Source: Kribbella pittospori
GTDB taxonomy: Bacteria; Actinomycetota; Actinomycetes; Propionibacteriales; Kribbellaceae
DNA: 64,000 nt
Assembly (NCBI RefSeq): GCF_004331465.1
Contig: NZ_SJKB01000002.1
Coordinates: forward strand, 434,001 to 498,000
Reading direction: 5' to 3'
In this document: positions 33,936 to 42,173 of the stretch, piece by piece
How positions within the stretch are numbered: the stretch's first letter is position 1
Layout of the letters: every line of letters begins with the position of its first letter
The notes under the pieces: generated by a model
Told to the model about the DNA's origin: nothing
The model's database searches: none
The model's input: the letters and a program-made list of their open reading frames with translations, nothing else
Position numbers and translations under genes: made by a program

Positions 33936-34913
33936 ATGAAGTACGCCGCCGCTTGGTCCGCCATTGCCTGTCAGGTGCTCGAAACCCCGTACCCGTACGG
34001 TTCCGCCCACGCGTCGGCGAGTCCGGACGACGTGGACGTGACCCCGGACCGGTTGCATCCGGCGTTCCACGGCTCGTACGACTGGCACTCCAGTGCACAC
34101 ATGCAGTGGTCCCTGGTCCGGTTGCTCACGCTGGCACCGGACCAGGCCGGCCATCGCCCGATCGAGGTGCTCGACCAACGACTCACCCCGGAGGCGATCG
34201 CGACCGAGGCGGCGTACCTGCGCGATCATCCGTCGTACGAACGCCCGTACGGCTGGGCCTGGGCGGCGATGCTGGTCGCGGCCGCGCAGAAGTTGCCCCA
34301 GGCAAAGAACTGGGCGGACGCCCTCACCCCGCTCGGCGACACGATCGCCGACCTCGTGCTCGAGTGGCTGCCGCGCCAGGCCTACCCGGTCCGGCACGGC
34401 GTCCACCTGAACAGCGCGTTCGCGCTCGCCTTGCTCCTCGAGGCGTACGACGATCTCGGCCGCGCCGATGTGGTCGACGCGATCCGAGCCCGCGCGCTCG
34501 AGTGGTTCGGCGCGGATACGGCGTACGACACGCGCTTCGAGCCGTCCGGCACCGACTTCCTGTCCCCGGCGCTGACCGAGGCGGAGCTGATGCGCCACGT
34601 GCTGCCGGCCGACGAGTTCGCCACCTGGCTGACAGCTTTCCTGCCTGGCCTCGGCGGCGACGCACACCAGCACCTGCTGGAGGTGCCGATCACCGACGAC
34701 TCCGGCGACGGACAGCTGGCACACCTGTCCGGCCTGGCGTTGTCCCGCGCCTGGCAGCTCCGCACCATCGCACCGGCATTGCCTGACGCCGCTGAGGTGC
34801 TACGCCACGGAGCCGACCGTCAGCTCGAGGCGGTCCTGCCGACAGTGACCGATGGCGACTTCATGTCGACGCACTGGCTCGTGTCGTTCGCCCTGCTGGC
34901 GAGTCAGGCGTAG
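33936..34913 (+). CDS. DUF2891-family protein
   Basis: A 325-residue soluble alpha-helical protein, probably an (alpha/alpha) toroid. '[20 protein letters not shown]' contains the conserved Y-D-W-H-S-S-V/A-H core of DUF2891. '[20 protein letters not shown]' and '[20 protein letters not shown]' are further conserved stretches that could line an active site. The three-gene set DUF969-DUF979-DUF2891 recurs, sometimes with pyrrolidone-carboxylate peptidase. No such peptidase lies here. Enzymatic role unknown. Its 3' end abuts a decayed ABC-transporter fragment on the other strand. Confidence 0.82.
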   Translation: MKYAAAWSAIACQVLETPYPYGSAHASASPDDVDVTPDRLHPAFHGSYDWHSSAHMQWSLVRLLTLAPDQAGHRPIEVLDQRLTPEAIATEAAYLRDHPSYERPYGWAWAAMLVAAAQKLPQAKNWADALTPLGDTIADLVLEWLPRQAYPVRHGVHLNSAFALALLLEAYDDLGRADVVDAIRARALEWFGADTAYDTRFEPSGTDFLSPALTEAELMRHVLPADEFATWLTAFLPGLGGDAHQHLLEVPITDDSGDGQLAHLSGLALSRAWQLRTIAPALPDAAEVLRHGADRQLEAVLPTVTDGDFMSTHWLVSFALLASQA

Positions 34914-34914
34914 G

Positions 34915-35250
34915 CACTCCCGCCCAACTGCGCCACAGCTGGGCGTACGGTCCAGCGTCGGCCAGCAGCGACTCAGGCGTACCGGACTTCACCACCCGTC
35001 CGTGGTCCAGTACGACGATCCGGTCCGCCTGCTCGGCCTGCCTCAACCGGTGTGCGACCACCGTCGCCTCATCCAGTACGGCGATCCGGGCCATCCGGTA
35101 GCGCACGCGCCCACAACCACACCGCACTCGGCTTGAGTACTCCGGCCGCAATCGCCGCCAGCGTGGTCTTCCCGGCCCGACTCCCCCCGACCAGCGACGC
35201 GTTCGACGGCGCCCGCGCCGCAGGCGGTTCTGGGGGTGGCGAAGGAGTCA
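34915..35250 (-). pseudogene. Decayed ABC-exporter ATPase fragment
   Basis: Two minus-strand frames together give remnants of an ABC ATPase. A Walker A reads '[20 protein letters not shown]' (about 35140-35190). In a different frame follow Walker B '[10 protein letters not shown]' fused directly to the H-loop '[19 protein letters not shown]', then '[20 protein letters not shown]'. The ~100 residues with the Q-loop and signature are missing, as are ~20 residues between DEAT and VVAHRL. The membrane domain is also absent. Deletions plus a frameshift make this a clear relic. Confidence 0.8.
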
Positions 35251-35292
35251 GCATTGACACCCGCACCCGTCCGCCGTACGGTCTCGCGTTAA

Positions 35293-35307
35293 TAGGAAAC
35301 TTTCCTA
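35293..35307. promoter_or_regulatory. Perfect palindromic operator upstream of the ROK regulator
   Basis: TAGGAAA-C-TTTCCTA is a perfect 15-base palindrome 62 bp before the ROK start. It is strikingly AT-rich for this genome. It closely resembles the (T)TAGGAAA-n-TTTCCTA(A) sites known to me for actinobacterial ROK-family sugar repressors, so autoregulation is likely. Confidence 0.75.
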
Positions 35308-35368
35308 ACAGTCTTGAGGATCAGCGAGCCGACCACACGGGAGCGTCAGAGGGAGGCAGGGTTAGCTC

Positions 35369-36568
35369 ATGGCAACGACACCCGGAACTCCCCGCCTGCT
35401 TCGCGCGATGAACGACCGCGCCGCCCTGGACCTGCTGCTGTCCCAGGGACCGCTGTCCCGCACCACCCTCGGCAACCTCACCGGCCTGTCGAAGCCGACC
35501 GCGTCGCAGCTGCTCGCCCGGCTGGAAGCCGCCGGTCTCGTCCGCGCCAGCGGCACCAGCGCCGGCCGCCCGGGACCGAACGCCCAGCTGTACGAGATCA
35601 ACGGCGGCATCGCGTACGTCGCCGGCCTCGACGTCACGCCGGCCCGGATCCGCTCCGCGGTCGCCGACCTGACCGGCAACGTCGTCGGCAGCTATGAGCT
35701 GCCCACCCCGGGCCGCAGCGCCAAGGGGACCGTCGAGCGTGTGCTCAAGGCGATCGACGGCGCCGTAGGCGAGGCCGGACTGACGCGCGAGCGGTTGCGC
35801 CGCGTCGCGATCGGCACGCCGGGTGGGTTCGACCCGACCACCGGCCGGCTCCGGTACGCGACCCACCTGCCCGGCTGGCACGCCCCGCACTTGCTCGACG
35901 AGCTGGCCGCCGCGATCGCCGTTCCGCTGGAGGTCGAGAACGACGTCAACCTGGCCGCCATCGCCGAGCAGCAGATCGGCCACGCCCGGGACTCCGACAA
36001 CTTCGTCCTGCTCTGGGGCGAGGAGGGCATCGGCGCGGCCGTCGTGATCAACGGCCGGCTGCACCGCGGCGCGACCGGCGGCGCCGGCGAGGTCGCCTTC
36101 CTCCCGCTGCCCGGTACGCCGCTGGTCCGCAACGTCGGTCGCAACAACGCAGGTGGTTTCCAGGAGCTCGCCGGTGGCGAACCGGTGCTGGAGCTGGCCC
36201 GCTCGCACGGCCTGAAAGCGCGCACGCCCGAGGCCGCGATCGCTGCCGCGCTCGAGAGCGAAGGTGCCGGCGACGCGGTCCTGGCCGAGTTCGCACACCG
36301 GCTCGCAGTCGGCCTCGCAGCGATCGTCGCGGTCGTCGACCCCGAGCTGATCGTGCTGGCCGGCGGTGTGATCACGGCCGGTGGTGAACGCCTGCGCGGC
36401 CTGGTCCAGGACGAGCTCGCCGATCTCGCCGTACCCCGGCCGCGGTTGCTGCTGACCGCGATCCACAGCGACCCCGTGCTCTCCGGCGCGTTGCAGTCCG
36501 CCCTGAGCACCACCCGCGACGAAGTGTTCGACACCGCAGGTCCACCCATCCCGCAGGAGCCCGGATGA
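35369..36568 (+). CDS. ROK-family transcriptional regulator
   Basis: A 399-residue repressor. Residues ~15-75 form a winged HTH ('LLSQGPLSRTTLGNLTGLSK'). Residues ~85-390 form the ROK sugar-kinase-like domain ('YVAGLDVTPARIRSAVADLT', 'VEVENDVNLAAIAEQQIG', 'LLWGEEGIGAAVVINGRLHR'). The zinc-binding cysteine cluster of NagC/Mlc is absent, as in many actinobacterial members. The ATG at 35369 has GAGGGAGGCAGG upstream. The stop overlaps the start of a GH4 6-phospho-beta-glucosidase gene that is truncated, so its ancestral target was probably a beta-glucoside operon. Confidence 0.9.
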   Translation: MATTPGTPRLLRAMNDRAALDLLLSQGPLSRTTLGNLTGLSKPTASQLLARLEAAGLVRASGTSAGRPGPNAQLYEINGGIAYVAGLDVTPARIRSAVADLTGNVVGSYELPTPGRSAKGTVERVLKAIDGAVGEAGLTRERLRRVAIGTPGGFDPTTGRLRYATHLPGWHAPHLLDELAAAIAVPLEVENDVNLAAIAEQQIGHARDSDNFVLLWGEEGIGAAVVINGRLHRGATGGAGEVAFLPLPGTPLVRNVGRNNAGGFQELAGGEPVLELARSHGLKARTPEAAIAAALESEGAGDAVLAEFAHRLAVGLAAIVAVVDPELIVLAGGVITAGGERLRGLVQDELADLAVPRPRLLLTAIHSDPVLSGALQSALSTTRDEVFDTAGPPIPQEPG

Positions 36569-36735
36569 AACTCACAGTCGTAGGCGGCGGATCCACCTAC
36601 ACGCCAGAACTCGTCGACGGTTTCGCCCGGCTGACTGACACGCTGCCGATCTCCGAGCTGGTCCTGGTCGACCCGGACGCCGACCGGCTCGAGCTTAGGC
36701 TGCGGGCTGCGTTCGCACCACCTCCGGCCGCTTGA
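36565..36735 (+). pseudogene. Truncated GH4 6-phospho-beta-glucosidase
   Basis: From the ATG overlapping the ROK stop, the frame reads 'MKLTVVGGGSTYTPELVD' and on through 'LPISELVLVDPDADRLEL'. This is the N-terminal NAD-binding region of GH4 glycosidases. After ~44 residues it departs into 'RLRAAFAPPPAA' and stops at 56 residues; the family is normally ~420-440. The join is near 36695. On the opposite strand from 36735 down to ~36694 a short tail 'ETFKRPEVVRTQPAA-stop' can be read, so a deletion may have fused two gene ends. Confidence 0.8.
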
Positions 36736-36752
36736 AGGTCTCTTGATTGAGG

Positions 36753-36768
36753 TGTAATCATGATTACA
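36753..36768. promoter_or_regulatory. 16-bp perfect palindrome abutting a start codon
   Basis: TGTAATCATGATTACA is perfectly symmetric, and its last base is the A of the next gene's ATG. Any protein bound here would block initiation on the DNA. In mRNA it could form an 8-bp hairpin over the start. GAGGTG lies at its left edge. Confidence 0.6.
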
Positions 36769-37298
36769 TGAGTACACAGAATGAGAGTGAACGGGTGAGA
36801 GGCTGGCTGACCGGACGGCTGCCGGCCGAGTGGTTCGAGGGTGAGCCGGAGCTGAGCATCGACCGGGACGAGATCCTGATCGTCGGGCGGATCGCGGCGC
36901 CCGAGCAGAGTGACGACGTGAGCGCGGCCGAGCGGTCGGCCGCCGAAGAGGGCCGGATCAAGCAGTACCGCGAGGACACCCGGGAACGCCGGATCGAGAT
37001 CGCCCGCGAACTGGAGCACGCGACCCGCCGCAAGGTCGCCTGGGGTGTGCGGTGCGGCGAGACCCGGACGGTCTTCACGTCCCTGTCCGCGCCGGTGATG
37101 ACCCGGCTCCGCCAGCCCGAGCGCCAGGTCCTCGACACTCTCGTCGACGCCGGCGTGGCCCGCTCGCGCAGCGACGCGCTCGGCTGGTGCGTGAAACTCG
37201 TCGCCCAGCACAGCGAGTCCTGGCTCGCCGACCTGCGCGACGCCATGACCAAGGTCGAGGACGTCCGCCGCGCGGGTCCCGACGCCGCGACCGACTGA
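36768..37298 (+). CDS. Conserved hypothetical protein with ribbon-helix-helix-like C-terminus
   Basis: A 176-residue protein from the ATG at 36768. Residues ~1-45 are a compact N-terminal motif ('WLTGRLPAEWFEGEPELSID' then 'DEILIVGRIAAP'). Residues ~60-100 are a charged coiled helix ('EEGRIKQYREDTRERRIEIA'). Residues ~125-165 ('ERQVLDTLVDAGVARSRSDA' then 'LGWCVKLV') look like a CopG-type ribbon-helix-helix. I recall similar conserved actinobacterial proteins of unknown function. The palindrome at the start codon makes it a candidate autoregulator. A hairpin terminator follows at 37346. Confidence 0.6.
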   Translation: MSTQNESERVRGWLTGRLPAEWFEGEPELSIDRDEILIVGRIAAPEQSDDVSAAERSAAEEGRIKQYREDTRERRIEIARELEHATRRKVAWGVRCGETRTVFTSLSAPVMTRLRQPERQVLDTLVDAGVARSRSDALGWCVKLVAQHSESWLADLRDAMTKVEDVRRAGPDAATD

Positions 37299-37345
37299 GT
37301 ACTCGGAGCACTACCGACACTGTGAGATCTTGATCACCCGTCGCC

Positions 37346-37379
37346 ACGGCGGCCGCACCCCTCTGGGAGCGGCCGCCGT
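37346..37379 (+). terminator. Intrinsic terminator
   Basis: ACGGCGGCCGC and GCGGCCGCCGT form a perfect 11-bp stem with a 12-base loop, followed by TGTCGTTGT. It closes the hypothetical gene ending at 37298 and insulates the GntP operon. Confidence 0.7.
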
Positions 37380-37443
37380 TGTCGTTGTGCGGAGATTGCG
37401 GGAACGTACGGGGTTCAACCTCTTGCCTACTTCGTGGGTCTAT

Positions 37444-37458
37444 GTTCACATTGTGAGC
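37444..37458. promoter_or_regulatory. Candidate operator dyad before the GntP operon
   Basis: GTTCACA-T-TGTGAGC is a 15-base near-palindrome (6 of 7 pairs) 54 bp upstream of the permease start. The operon ends with an IclR regulator gene, so this is a plausible IclR site. The regulator-site match is inferred from position only. Confidence 0.35.
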
Positions 37459-37511
37459 CAGACGATGTCCGCACTGTCCCCGCGATCCCCGTTCGAAGGA
37501 CTTCTGCCCCC

Positions 37512-38963
37512 ATGACTTCTGACGTCGGAGTACTGATCAACACCGCGGTGGCGATCCTCGCCATCGTGGTCCTCATCGTCCGCTTCCGGGTCAACCCGGT
37601 GATCTCGCTGGTGGTCGGGTCGCTCTATCTCGGCCTGGTCAGCAAGCTCGGGCTGGACAAGACGGTCGAGACCATCACCAAGGGCTTCGGCGACATCATG
37701 GCCGAGGTCGGCCTGCTGATCGCCTTCGGTGTGCTGATGGGCTCGATCCTGCAGGAGCTCGGCGCGATCGAGCGCCTGGTCAAGCACCTGCTCCAACTGT
37801 TCGGCCCGAAGCGGCTTCCCTACTCGATGGCGCTCACCATCGCGACGCTGCTGCAGTCGATCTACCTCGACGTTCTGCTGGTGATCTCGGCTCCGCTGGC
37901 CAGGTCCGCGGCGAAGCGGATCGGCCCGCTGGGCAACGCCCGGATGGCGACCGCGCTGGCGATCGGCCTCGAGTGCGGCATCGTCCTGATGGTCCCCGGC
38001 GTCGGCGCGCTGGCGCTGTCCGCACTGCTGCACGTCCCGCTCGGGAAGATGCTGCTCTGGGGTCTGGTGCTGATCATCCCGACCGTGCTGATCGCGATCA
38101 CGATCATGACGTTCCTGTTCCGTCGCGGCTTCTGGAACGAGGCCGTGGACGAGCAGCAGGCCGTCGCCGGCGAGGCCCTCGCGATCGACGAGGACGTGAA
38201 GGAGACCGTCACCGTCGGCGGGGGCAGCGGTTCGGCGGACGTCCGTCGTACCGGCTCGGTGGGTGGCACTGATTCGATTGGTGGCACTGGTGATGTCGCC
38301 GACGTGGACGAGACCGGTCAGCCGCCGCTGTTCGTGCTGTTCGTCCCGCTGCTGTCGGCCTTGGTGCTGATCGGTTTCGGCGCGATCGCCGAGGCCGCCG
38401 ACTGGGAGAACAAGGTCGTCTCACTGATCTCGGACCCGGTCGTCGCGTTGCTGGTCGGCCTGATCGGCACCTGCCTGATCGGCCGGTACGCGATGGGACA
38501 GCCGCGGGTCGAGAAGGCGATCGCCCGCGGGTTCAAGGAGAGCGGCCAGATCCTGATCCTGACTGCGGTCGGTGGTTCGCTCGCGGCGGTGGTCGCGGCC
38601 GGCGGACTCGGCGACATCCTGCGTGGCTACTTCAGTGCGAACACCGTCGCCCCGCTCCTGGTGGTCTGGGTGATGGCCGCTGCGCTGCACATCGCAGTCG
38701 GCTCGGTCACGATCTCCGCGATCACCGCGGCCGGCATCCTGGCCCCGATCGCCCCGGCCCTCGGGCTCGACCCGGTGCTGATCGCACTGGCGGCCGGTGC
38801 AGGTTCGCTGTTCGCGGTGCACGTCACCAGCAACACCTTCTGGCTGCTGCAGGCACTGATGGGCCAGACCACCCGCGGCACGTTGAAGAGCTGCACGATC
38901 GGGGTGTCGATCGCCTCGGTGGTCGCCATCCTCCTGCTGATGCCGATCAGCCTGCTGTTCTGA
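37512..38963 (+). CDS. GntP-family permease (gluconate/hydroxy-acid:H+ symporter)
   Basis: A 483-residue permease with about twelve membrane segments, from the ATG at 37512. 'GFGDIMAEVGLLIAFGVLMG', 'LTIATLLQSIYLDVLLVISA' and 'IAVGSVTISAITAAGILAPI' are GntP-family stretches. A central cytoplasmic-type loop (residues ~212-272) is unusual: a Gly/Ser/Asp/Thr-rich low-complexity insert with repeated 'GGTDSIGGTGDV'-type units. Downstream CoA-transferase and lyase genes suggest the substrate is a short hydroxy-acid such as citramalate or 3-hydroxy-3-methylglutarate rather than gluconate. Confidence 0.82.
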   Translation: MTSDVGVLINTAVAILAIVVLIVRFRVNPVISLVVGSLYLGLVSKLGLDKTVETITKGFGDIMAEVGLLIAFGVLMGSILQELGAIERLVKHLLQLFGPKRLPYSMALTIATLLQSIYLDVLLVISAPLARSAAKRIGPLGNARMATALAIGLECGIVLMVPGVGALALSALLHVPLGKMLLWGLVLIIPTVLIAITIMTFLFRRGFWNEAVDEQQAVAGEALAIDEDVKETVTVGGGSGSADVRRTGSVGGTDSIGGTGDVADVDETGQPPLFVLFVPLLSALVLIGFGAIAEAADWENKVVSLISDPVVALLVGLIGTCLIGRYAMGQPRVEKAIARGFKESGQILILTAVGGSLAAVVAAGGLGDILRGYFSANTVAPLLVVWVMAAALHIAVGSVTISAITAAGILAPIAPALGLDPVLIALAAGAGSLFAVHVTSNTFWLLQALMGQTTRGTLKSCTIGVSIASVVAILLLMPISLLF

Positions 38964-38990
38964 CCCACCAACCCTTGGAGAAGCACTGCT

Positions 38991-40241
38991 ATGACCACGA
39001 GCGAGTCGCCGGCGCCACTGGCCGGAGTCCGGGTCCTGGAGCTGGGCAACTACATCGCCGCCCCGACGGCCGGACGCCTGCTGGCGGACTTCGGCGCCGA
39101 GGTGATCAAGGTCGAACGGCCCGGCACCGGTGACGAACTGCGCAACTGGCGGTTGTACGCCGGGACCACGTCGCTGCTCTTCCGCACGATCAACCGCAAC
39201 AAGCAGTCGATCGAGCTGGATCTGCGCAGCGAGTTCGGCCGCCGGACGGTACTCGAGCTGGTCCGGCACTGCGACGTCGTACTGGAGAACTTCCGGCCGG
39301 GCACGCTCGAGGCCTGGGGCCTTGGCCCAGAGGTACTGAGCGCGGCGAACCCGGAGCTGGTGCTGACCCGGATCTCGGCGTTCGGGCAGACCGGGCCGAT
39401 GTCGGACCGGCCGGGCTTCGCGGCGGTCGCCGAGGCGCACGGCGGCTTCCGCGAGCTGGTCGGCCACCCGGACCGGCCGCCGGCCCGGGTCGGCATCTCC
39501 ATCGGCGACTCGATCGCCGGCCTGTACGCCGGCTTCGGCTCGGTGATGGCGCTCTTCCAGCGCGACGTCCGGCGTACGGCGGGACTGCCGCCGGCGCCGC
39601 TGACCGAGCGGGTGATCGACGTCGCGCTGAACGAGTCGATGCTGTCGATGATGGAGTCGCTGATCCCCGACTACGAGGCGTACGACGTACTGCGGGAGCG
39701 GATCGGCGGCCGGATGGAAGGCATCGCGCCGTCGAACGCGTACCTGTGCCAGGACGGCGACAGCATCATCGTGGCCGGTAACGGCGACCGGATCTTCCAG
39801 CGGCTGGTGGGGTTGATCGGTCGTGCCGATCTCGCCAATGACCCTGACCTGCGGTCGAACGCCGGCCGGTGGGCGCGGCGGGACGAGTTGGACGAGGCGA
39901 TCGGTGCGTGGACGGCCGGACGGCCGGCGGCGACCGCGATCGAGGAACTCGAGGAGGCCGGCGTTCCGTGCGGGCCGATCTACACCGCGCGGGAGATCAG
40001 TCAGGACGAGCAGTACGCCGCTCGCGCGATGATCCAGCGGTTCGACGTCTCCAACGGTGCCGAGGTACTGAAGGATGTCGGCTTCCCGGGTGTGGTCCCG
40101 GTGATCGGCAAGCAATCGCTGCCGATCCGCACCCTCGGGCCGGACCTGGGCGAGCACACCGAACAGGTGCTCTCCGGGTTGCTCGGACTGACCGCCGCCG
40201 AGATCCGGCGCGGCACGCAGGACCTGGAGGAGGCGTCATGA
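38991..40241 (+). CDS. CaiB/BaiF-type (class III) CoA-transferase
   Basis: A 416-residue class III CoA-transferase. 'LAGVRVLELGNYIAAPTAGR' followed by 'LLADFGAEVIKVERPGTGDE' is the classic N-terminus. The catalytic Asp is expected in 'VLENFRPGTLEAWGLG' or the adjacent 'CDVVLENF'. It moves CoA from a donor such as succinyl-CoA to a free acid. It lies 27 bp after the permease and overlaps the lyase gene by 4 bp, so it probably activates the imported acid for cleavage by that lyase. Confidence 0.88.
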   Translation: MTTSESPAPLAGVRVLELGNYIAAPTAGRLLADFGAEVIKVERPGTGDELRNWRLYAGTTSLLFRTINRNKQSIELDLRSEFGRRTVLELVRHCDVVLENFRPGTLEAWGLGPEVLSAANPELVLTRISAFGQTGPMSDRPGFAAVAEAHGGFRELVGHPDRPPARVGISIGDSIAGLYAGFGSVMALFQRDVRRTAGLPPAPLTERVIDVALNESMLSMMESLIPDYEAYDVLRERIGGRMEGIAPSNAYLCQDGDSIIVAGNGDRIFQRLVGLIGRADLANDPDLRSNAGRWARRDELDEAIGAWTAGRPAATAIEELEEAGVPCGPIYTAREISQDEQYAARAMIQRFDVSNGAEVLKDVGFPGVVPVIGKQSLPIRTLGPDLGEHTEQVLSGLLGLTAAEIRRGTQDLEEAS

Positions 40242-41143
40242 CCGTCGTACTGCGCGATGTCACGCTGCGGGACGGTCTGCAGCTCACCGGCAAGCCGTTG
40301 CCTGTGGCCCGTAAGGTCGAGATCGTCAGATCCCTGCTGTCGTTGGGAGTTCCGGCGCTCGAGATCGGTTCGATGGCGCGGCCGGACCTGGTGCCGGCGA
40401 TGGACGGCACGCTCGATGTGATTCGCGAGCTGACGCCCGCGGAGCTGGAGAAGTGCTGGATCTGGGTCGCGACGCCGCGCCACGTGGCGCGGGCGGCCGA
40501 GGCAGGCGCGCGGAACTTCCAGTACTGCCTTTCGGCGTCGGACAAGCACAACCAGGCGAACCTCGGTCGCTCGACCGATGACAGCCTGGCCGCACTGCCC
40601 GAGGCGCTGGGGCTGGCGGCGGACGTCTCGGGCGACGTCCAGCTGTGTATCGCGACCGCCTTCACCTGCCCGTTCGAGGGTGAGGTCCCGCCCGGCCGGG
40701 TGCTGGACATCGTCCTCGATCCGCGGACCGACGGGACCAGTGACGTCGTACTGTGCGACACCCTCGGCCAGGCGATCCCGGAACAGGTCCACCACCTCGT
40801 CGGCCGGACGGCGGCCGTCGACGACCGGCCGATCGTTTACCACGGTCACGACACCTGGGGGCTCGGCGTGGCGAACAGCTTGGCCGCGATCGATGCCGGC
40901 GCGACCACCGTGGACGGATCGCTCGGCGGACTGGGCGGATGCCCGTTCGCGCCGGGCGCGGCCGGAAACACCGCGACCGAGGACCTGGTGTTCGCGCTCC
41001 GGCCGGAGTGGCTCACTCCGGCGAAGTTCGGCGAGCTGGTGCGGCTGGCGGGCGGGCTGCTGGCCGAGCTCGGCGAGCCGAACCGTTCCCGCGCCGGTCA
41101 GGGCGCACAGGCCAGTACGACGTCCTTCCCCTGGGCGTCGTGA
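40238..41143 (+). CDS. Hydroxymethylglutaryl-CoA lyase-like enzyme
   Basis: A 301-residue DRE-TIM metallolyase from the ATG that overlaps the CoA-transferase stop. 'VVLRDVTLRDGLQLTGKPLP' holds the catalytic Arg-Asp pair. 'VYHGHDTWGLGVANSLAAID' gives the two metal-binding His residues. 'DGSLGGLGGCPFAPGAAGNT' includes the G-C-P-(Y/F)-A-P motif with the active-site Cys of HMG-CoA lyases. It should cleave a 3-hydroxy-3-methylacyl-CoA to acetyl-CoA and a keto product. With the CoA-transferase it forms a two-step degradation route. Confidence 0.88.
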   Translation: MTVVLRDVTLRDGLQLTGKPLPVARKVEIVRSLLSLGVPALEIGSMARPDLVPAMDGTLDVIRELTPAELEKCWIWVATPRHVARAAEAGARNFQYCLSASDKHNQANLGRSTDDSLAALPEALGLAADVSGDVQLCIATAFTCPFEGEVPPGRVLDIVLDPRTDGTSDVVLCDTLGQAIPEQVHHLVGRTAAVDDRPIVYHGHDTWGLGVANSLAAIDAGATTVDGSLGGLGGCPFAPGAAGNTATEDLVFALRPEWLTPAKFGELVRLAGGLLAELGEPNRSRAGQGAQASTTSFPWAS

Positions 41144-41219
41144 TCCGGAGTACTGAGTGAGGTATCGAGGGATGATCGGCGACAGATCGGTGCGACGGCA
41201 GGTCGCATACCCTGAGGCC

Positions 41220-42008
41220 ATGGCGACTGCGGATCCGGTGGGTGGGAACGGTCAGCCCCTTCTGGTGCTGGGCAAGATCGGCGAGATTCTCGATGCGTTC
41301 TCGCTCGATCGGCCGTCGTTGACCCTGAGCGAGATCCGCGATGCCACCGGATTCCCGACGTCCACCGTGCAGCGGCTCGTCACCAACATGGTCTCCCTCG
41401 GCTTCCTCGACCGGCAGGGCGACCAGGTGCGGGTCGGGGTGAAGATGGCGTACTGGGCGGCGCCGGCGGTCAAGGGGGTCGACGTACTCGACCTGATCGT
41501 GCCGCTGCTGCGGCAACTGCGCGACGCCACCGGCGAGACGGCCGCGTTCTTCCGGGCTGAGCAGGGACATCGGGTATGTGTGGCGCTGGCCGAGACGAAC
41601 CATGCCCTGCGCCGGGAGATGCACGTCGGCAAGATCATGCCCCTGCACGCCGGGTCGGCCAGCCGGGTCCTGCTGGCGTGGGACGACGAGCTGGCGAAGT
41701 CGGTGCTGGCGCAGCCGCTTGGGTCGATCACCGACAGCACGATCACCAGCGCGGACGAGCTGGCCGCAGTGATCAAGCAGACCCGCGCCGACGGCTACGC
41801 CATCACCATCGGCGAACGCGAGCAAGGCGCCTCCGGCCTGTCCACCCCCGTCTTCAAGGCGAACGGCGAGCTAGCCGGCTGCCTCACCATCAGCGGCCCC
41901 ACCATCCGCATGCCCCTGGCCCGCTGCCTCGACTGGCTGGACCTCCTCGTCGAATCGGCAGAACACGCCACCCGCCTCCTAGGCGGCCGCTTCCCCACCA
42001 CCATGTAA
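41220..42008 (+). CDS. IclR-family transcriptional regulator
   Basis: A 262-residue regulator from the ATG at 41220. Residues ~12-70 are a winged HTH ('LSEIRDATGFPTSTVQRLVT'). The C-terminal ~180 residues are the IclR effector domain ('MPLHAGSASRVLLAWDDELA', 'ITIGEREQGASGLSTPVFKA'). It is 76 bp downstream of the lyase in the same direction. The simplest role is substrate-responsive control of the GntP-CoA-transferase-lyase operon. Confidence 0.88.
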   Translation: MATADPVGGNGQPLLVLGKIGEILDAFSLDRPSLTLSEIRDATGFPTSTVQRLVTNMVSLGFLDRQGDQVRVGVKMAYWAAPAVKGVDVLDLIVPLLRQLRDATGETAAFFRAEQGHRVCVALAETNHALRREMHVGKIMPLHAGSASRVLLAWDDELAKSVLAQPLGSITDSTITSADELAAVIKQTRADGYAITIGEREQGASGLSTPVFKANGELAGCLTISGPTIRMPLARCLDWLDLLVESAEHATRLLGGRFPTTM

Positions 42009-42173
42009 GCAAGCAAACGCACGGCCCCCCACGGGTCGCCACCCGCTCACTCCGCCAGCCCGCGCGTCCGCAGACCCCACACCCCGAGCACCCCGCGCCC
42101 GCTGCCCCAGCCCCGTGCGCCGCGCCCCGCTCCCTCCCCACACCCCACACCCGCTCACTCCCGCACCTACTTC
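42009..42173. other. C-rich intergenic tract
   Basis: These 165 bases are strongly C-biased on the plus strand, with repeated CCCCAC, CCCGC and CCCTCCC runs. No reading frame here looks coding. It ends in a perfect hairpin. It may simply be degenerate 3' sequence. Confidence 0.4.

Noticed and set aside
32637..34724. Long minus-strand open frame opposite the DUF969/DUF979/DUF2891 genes
   Set aside because: Translation is His/Arg/Asp/Gln-rich low complexity; the plus-strand genes have clear family signatures.
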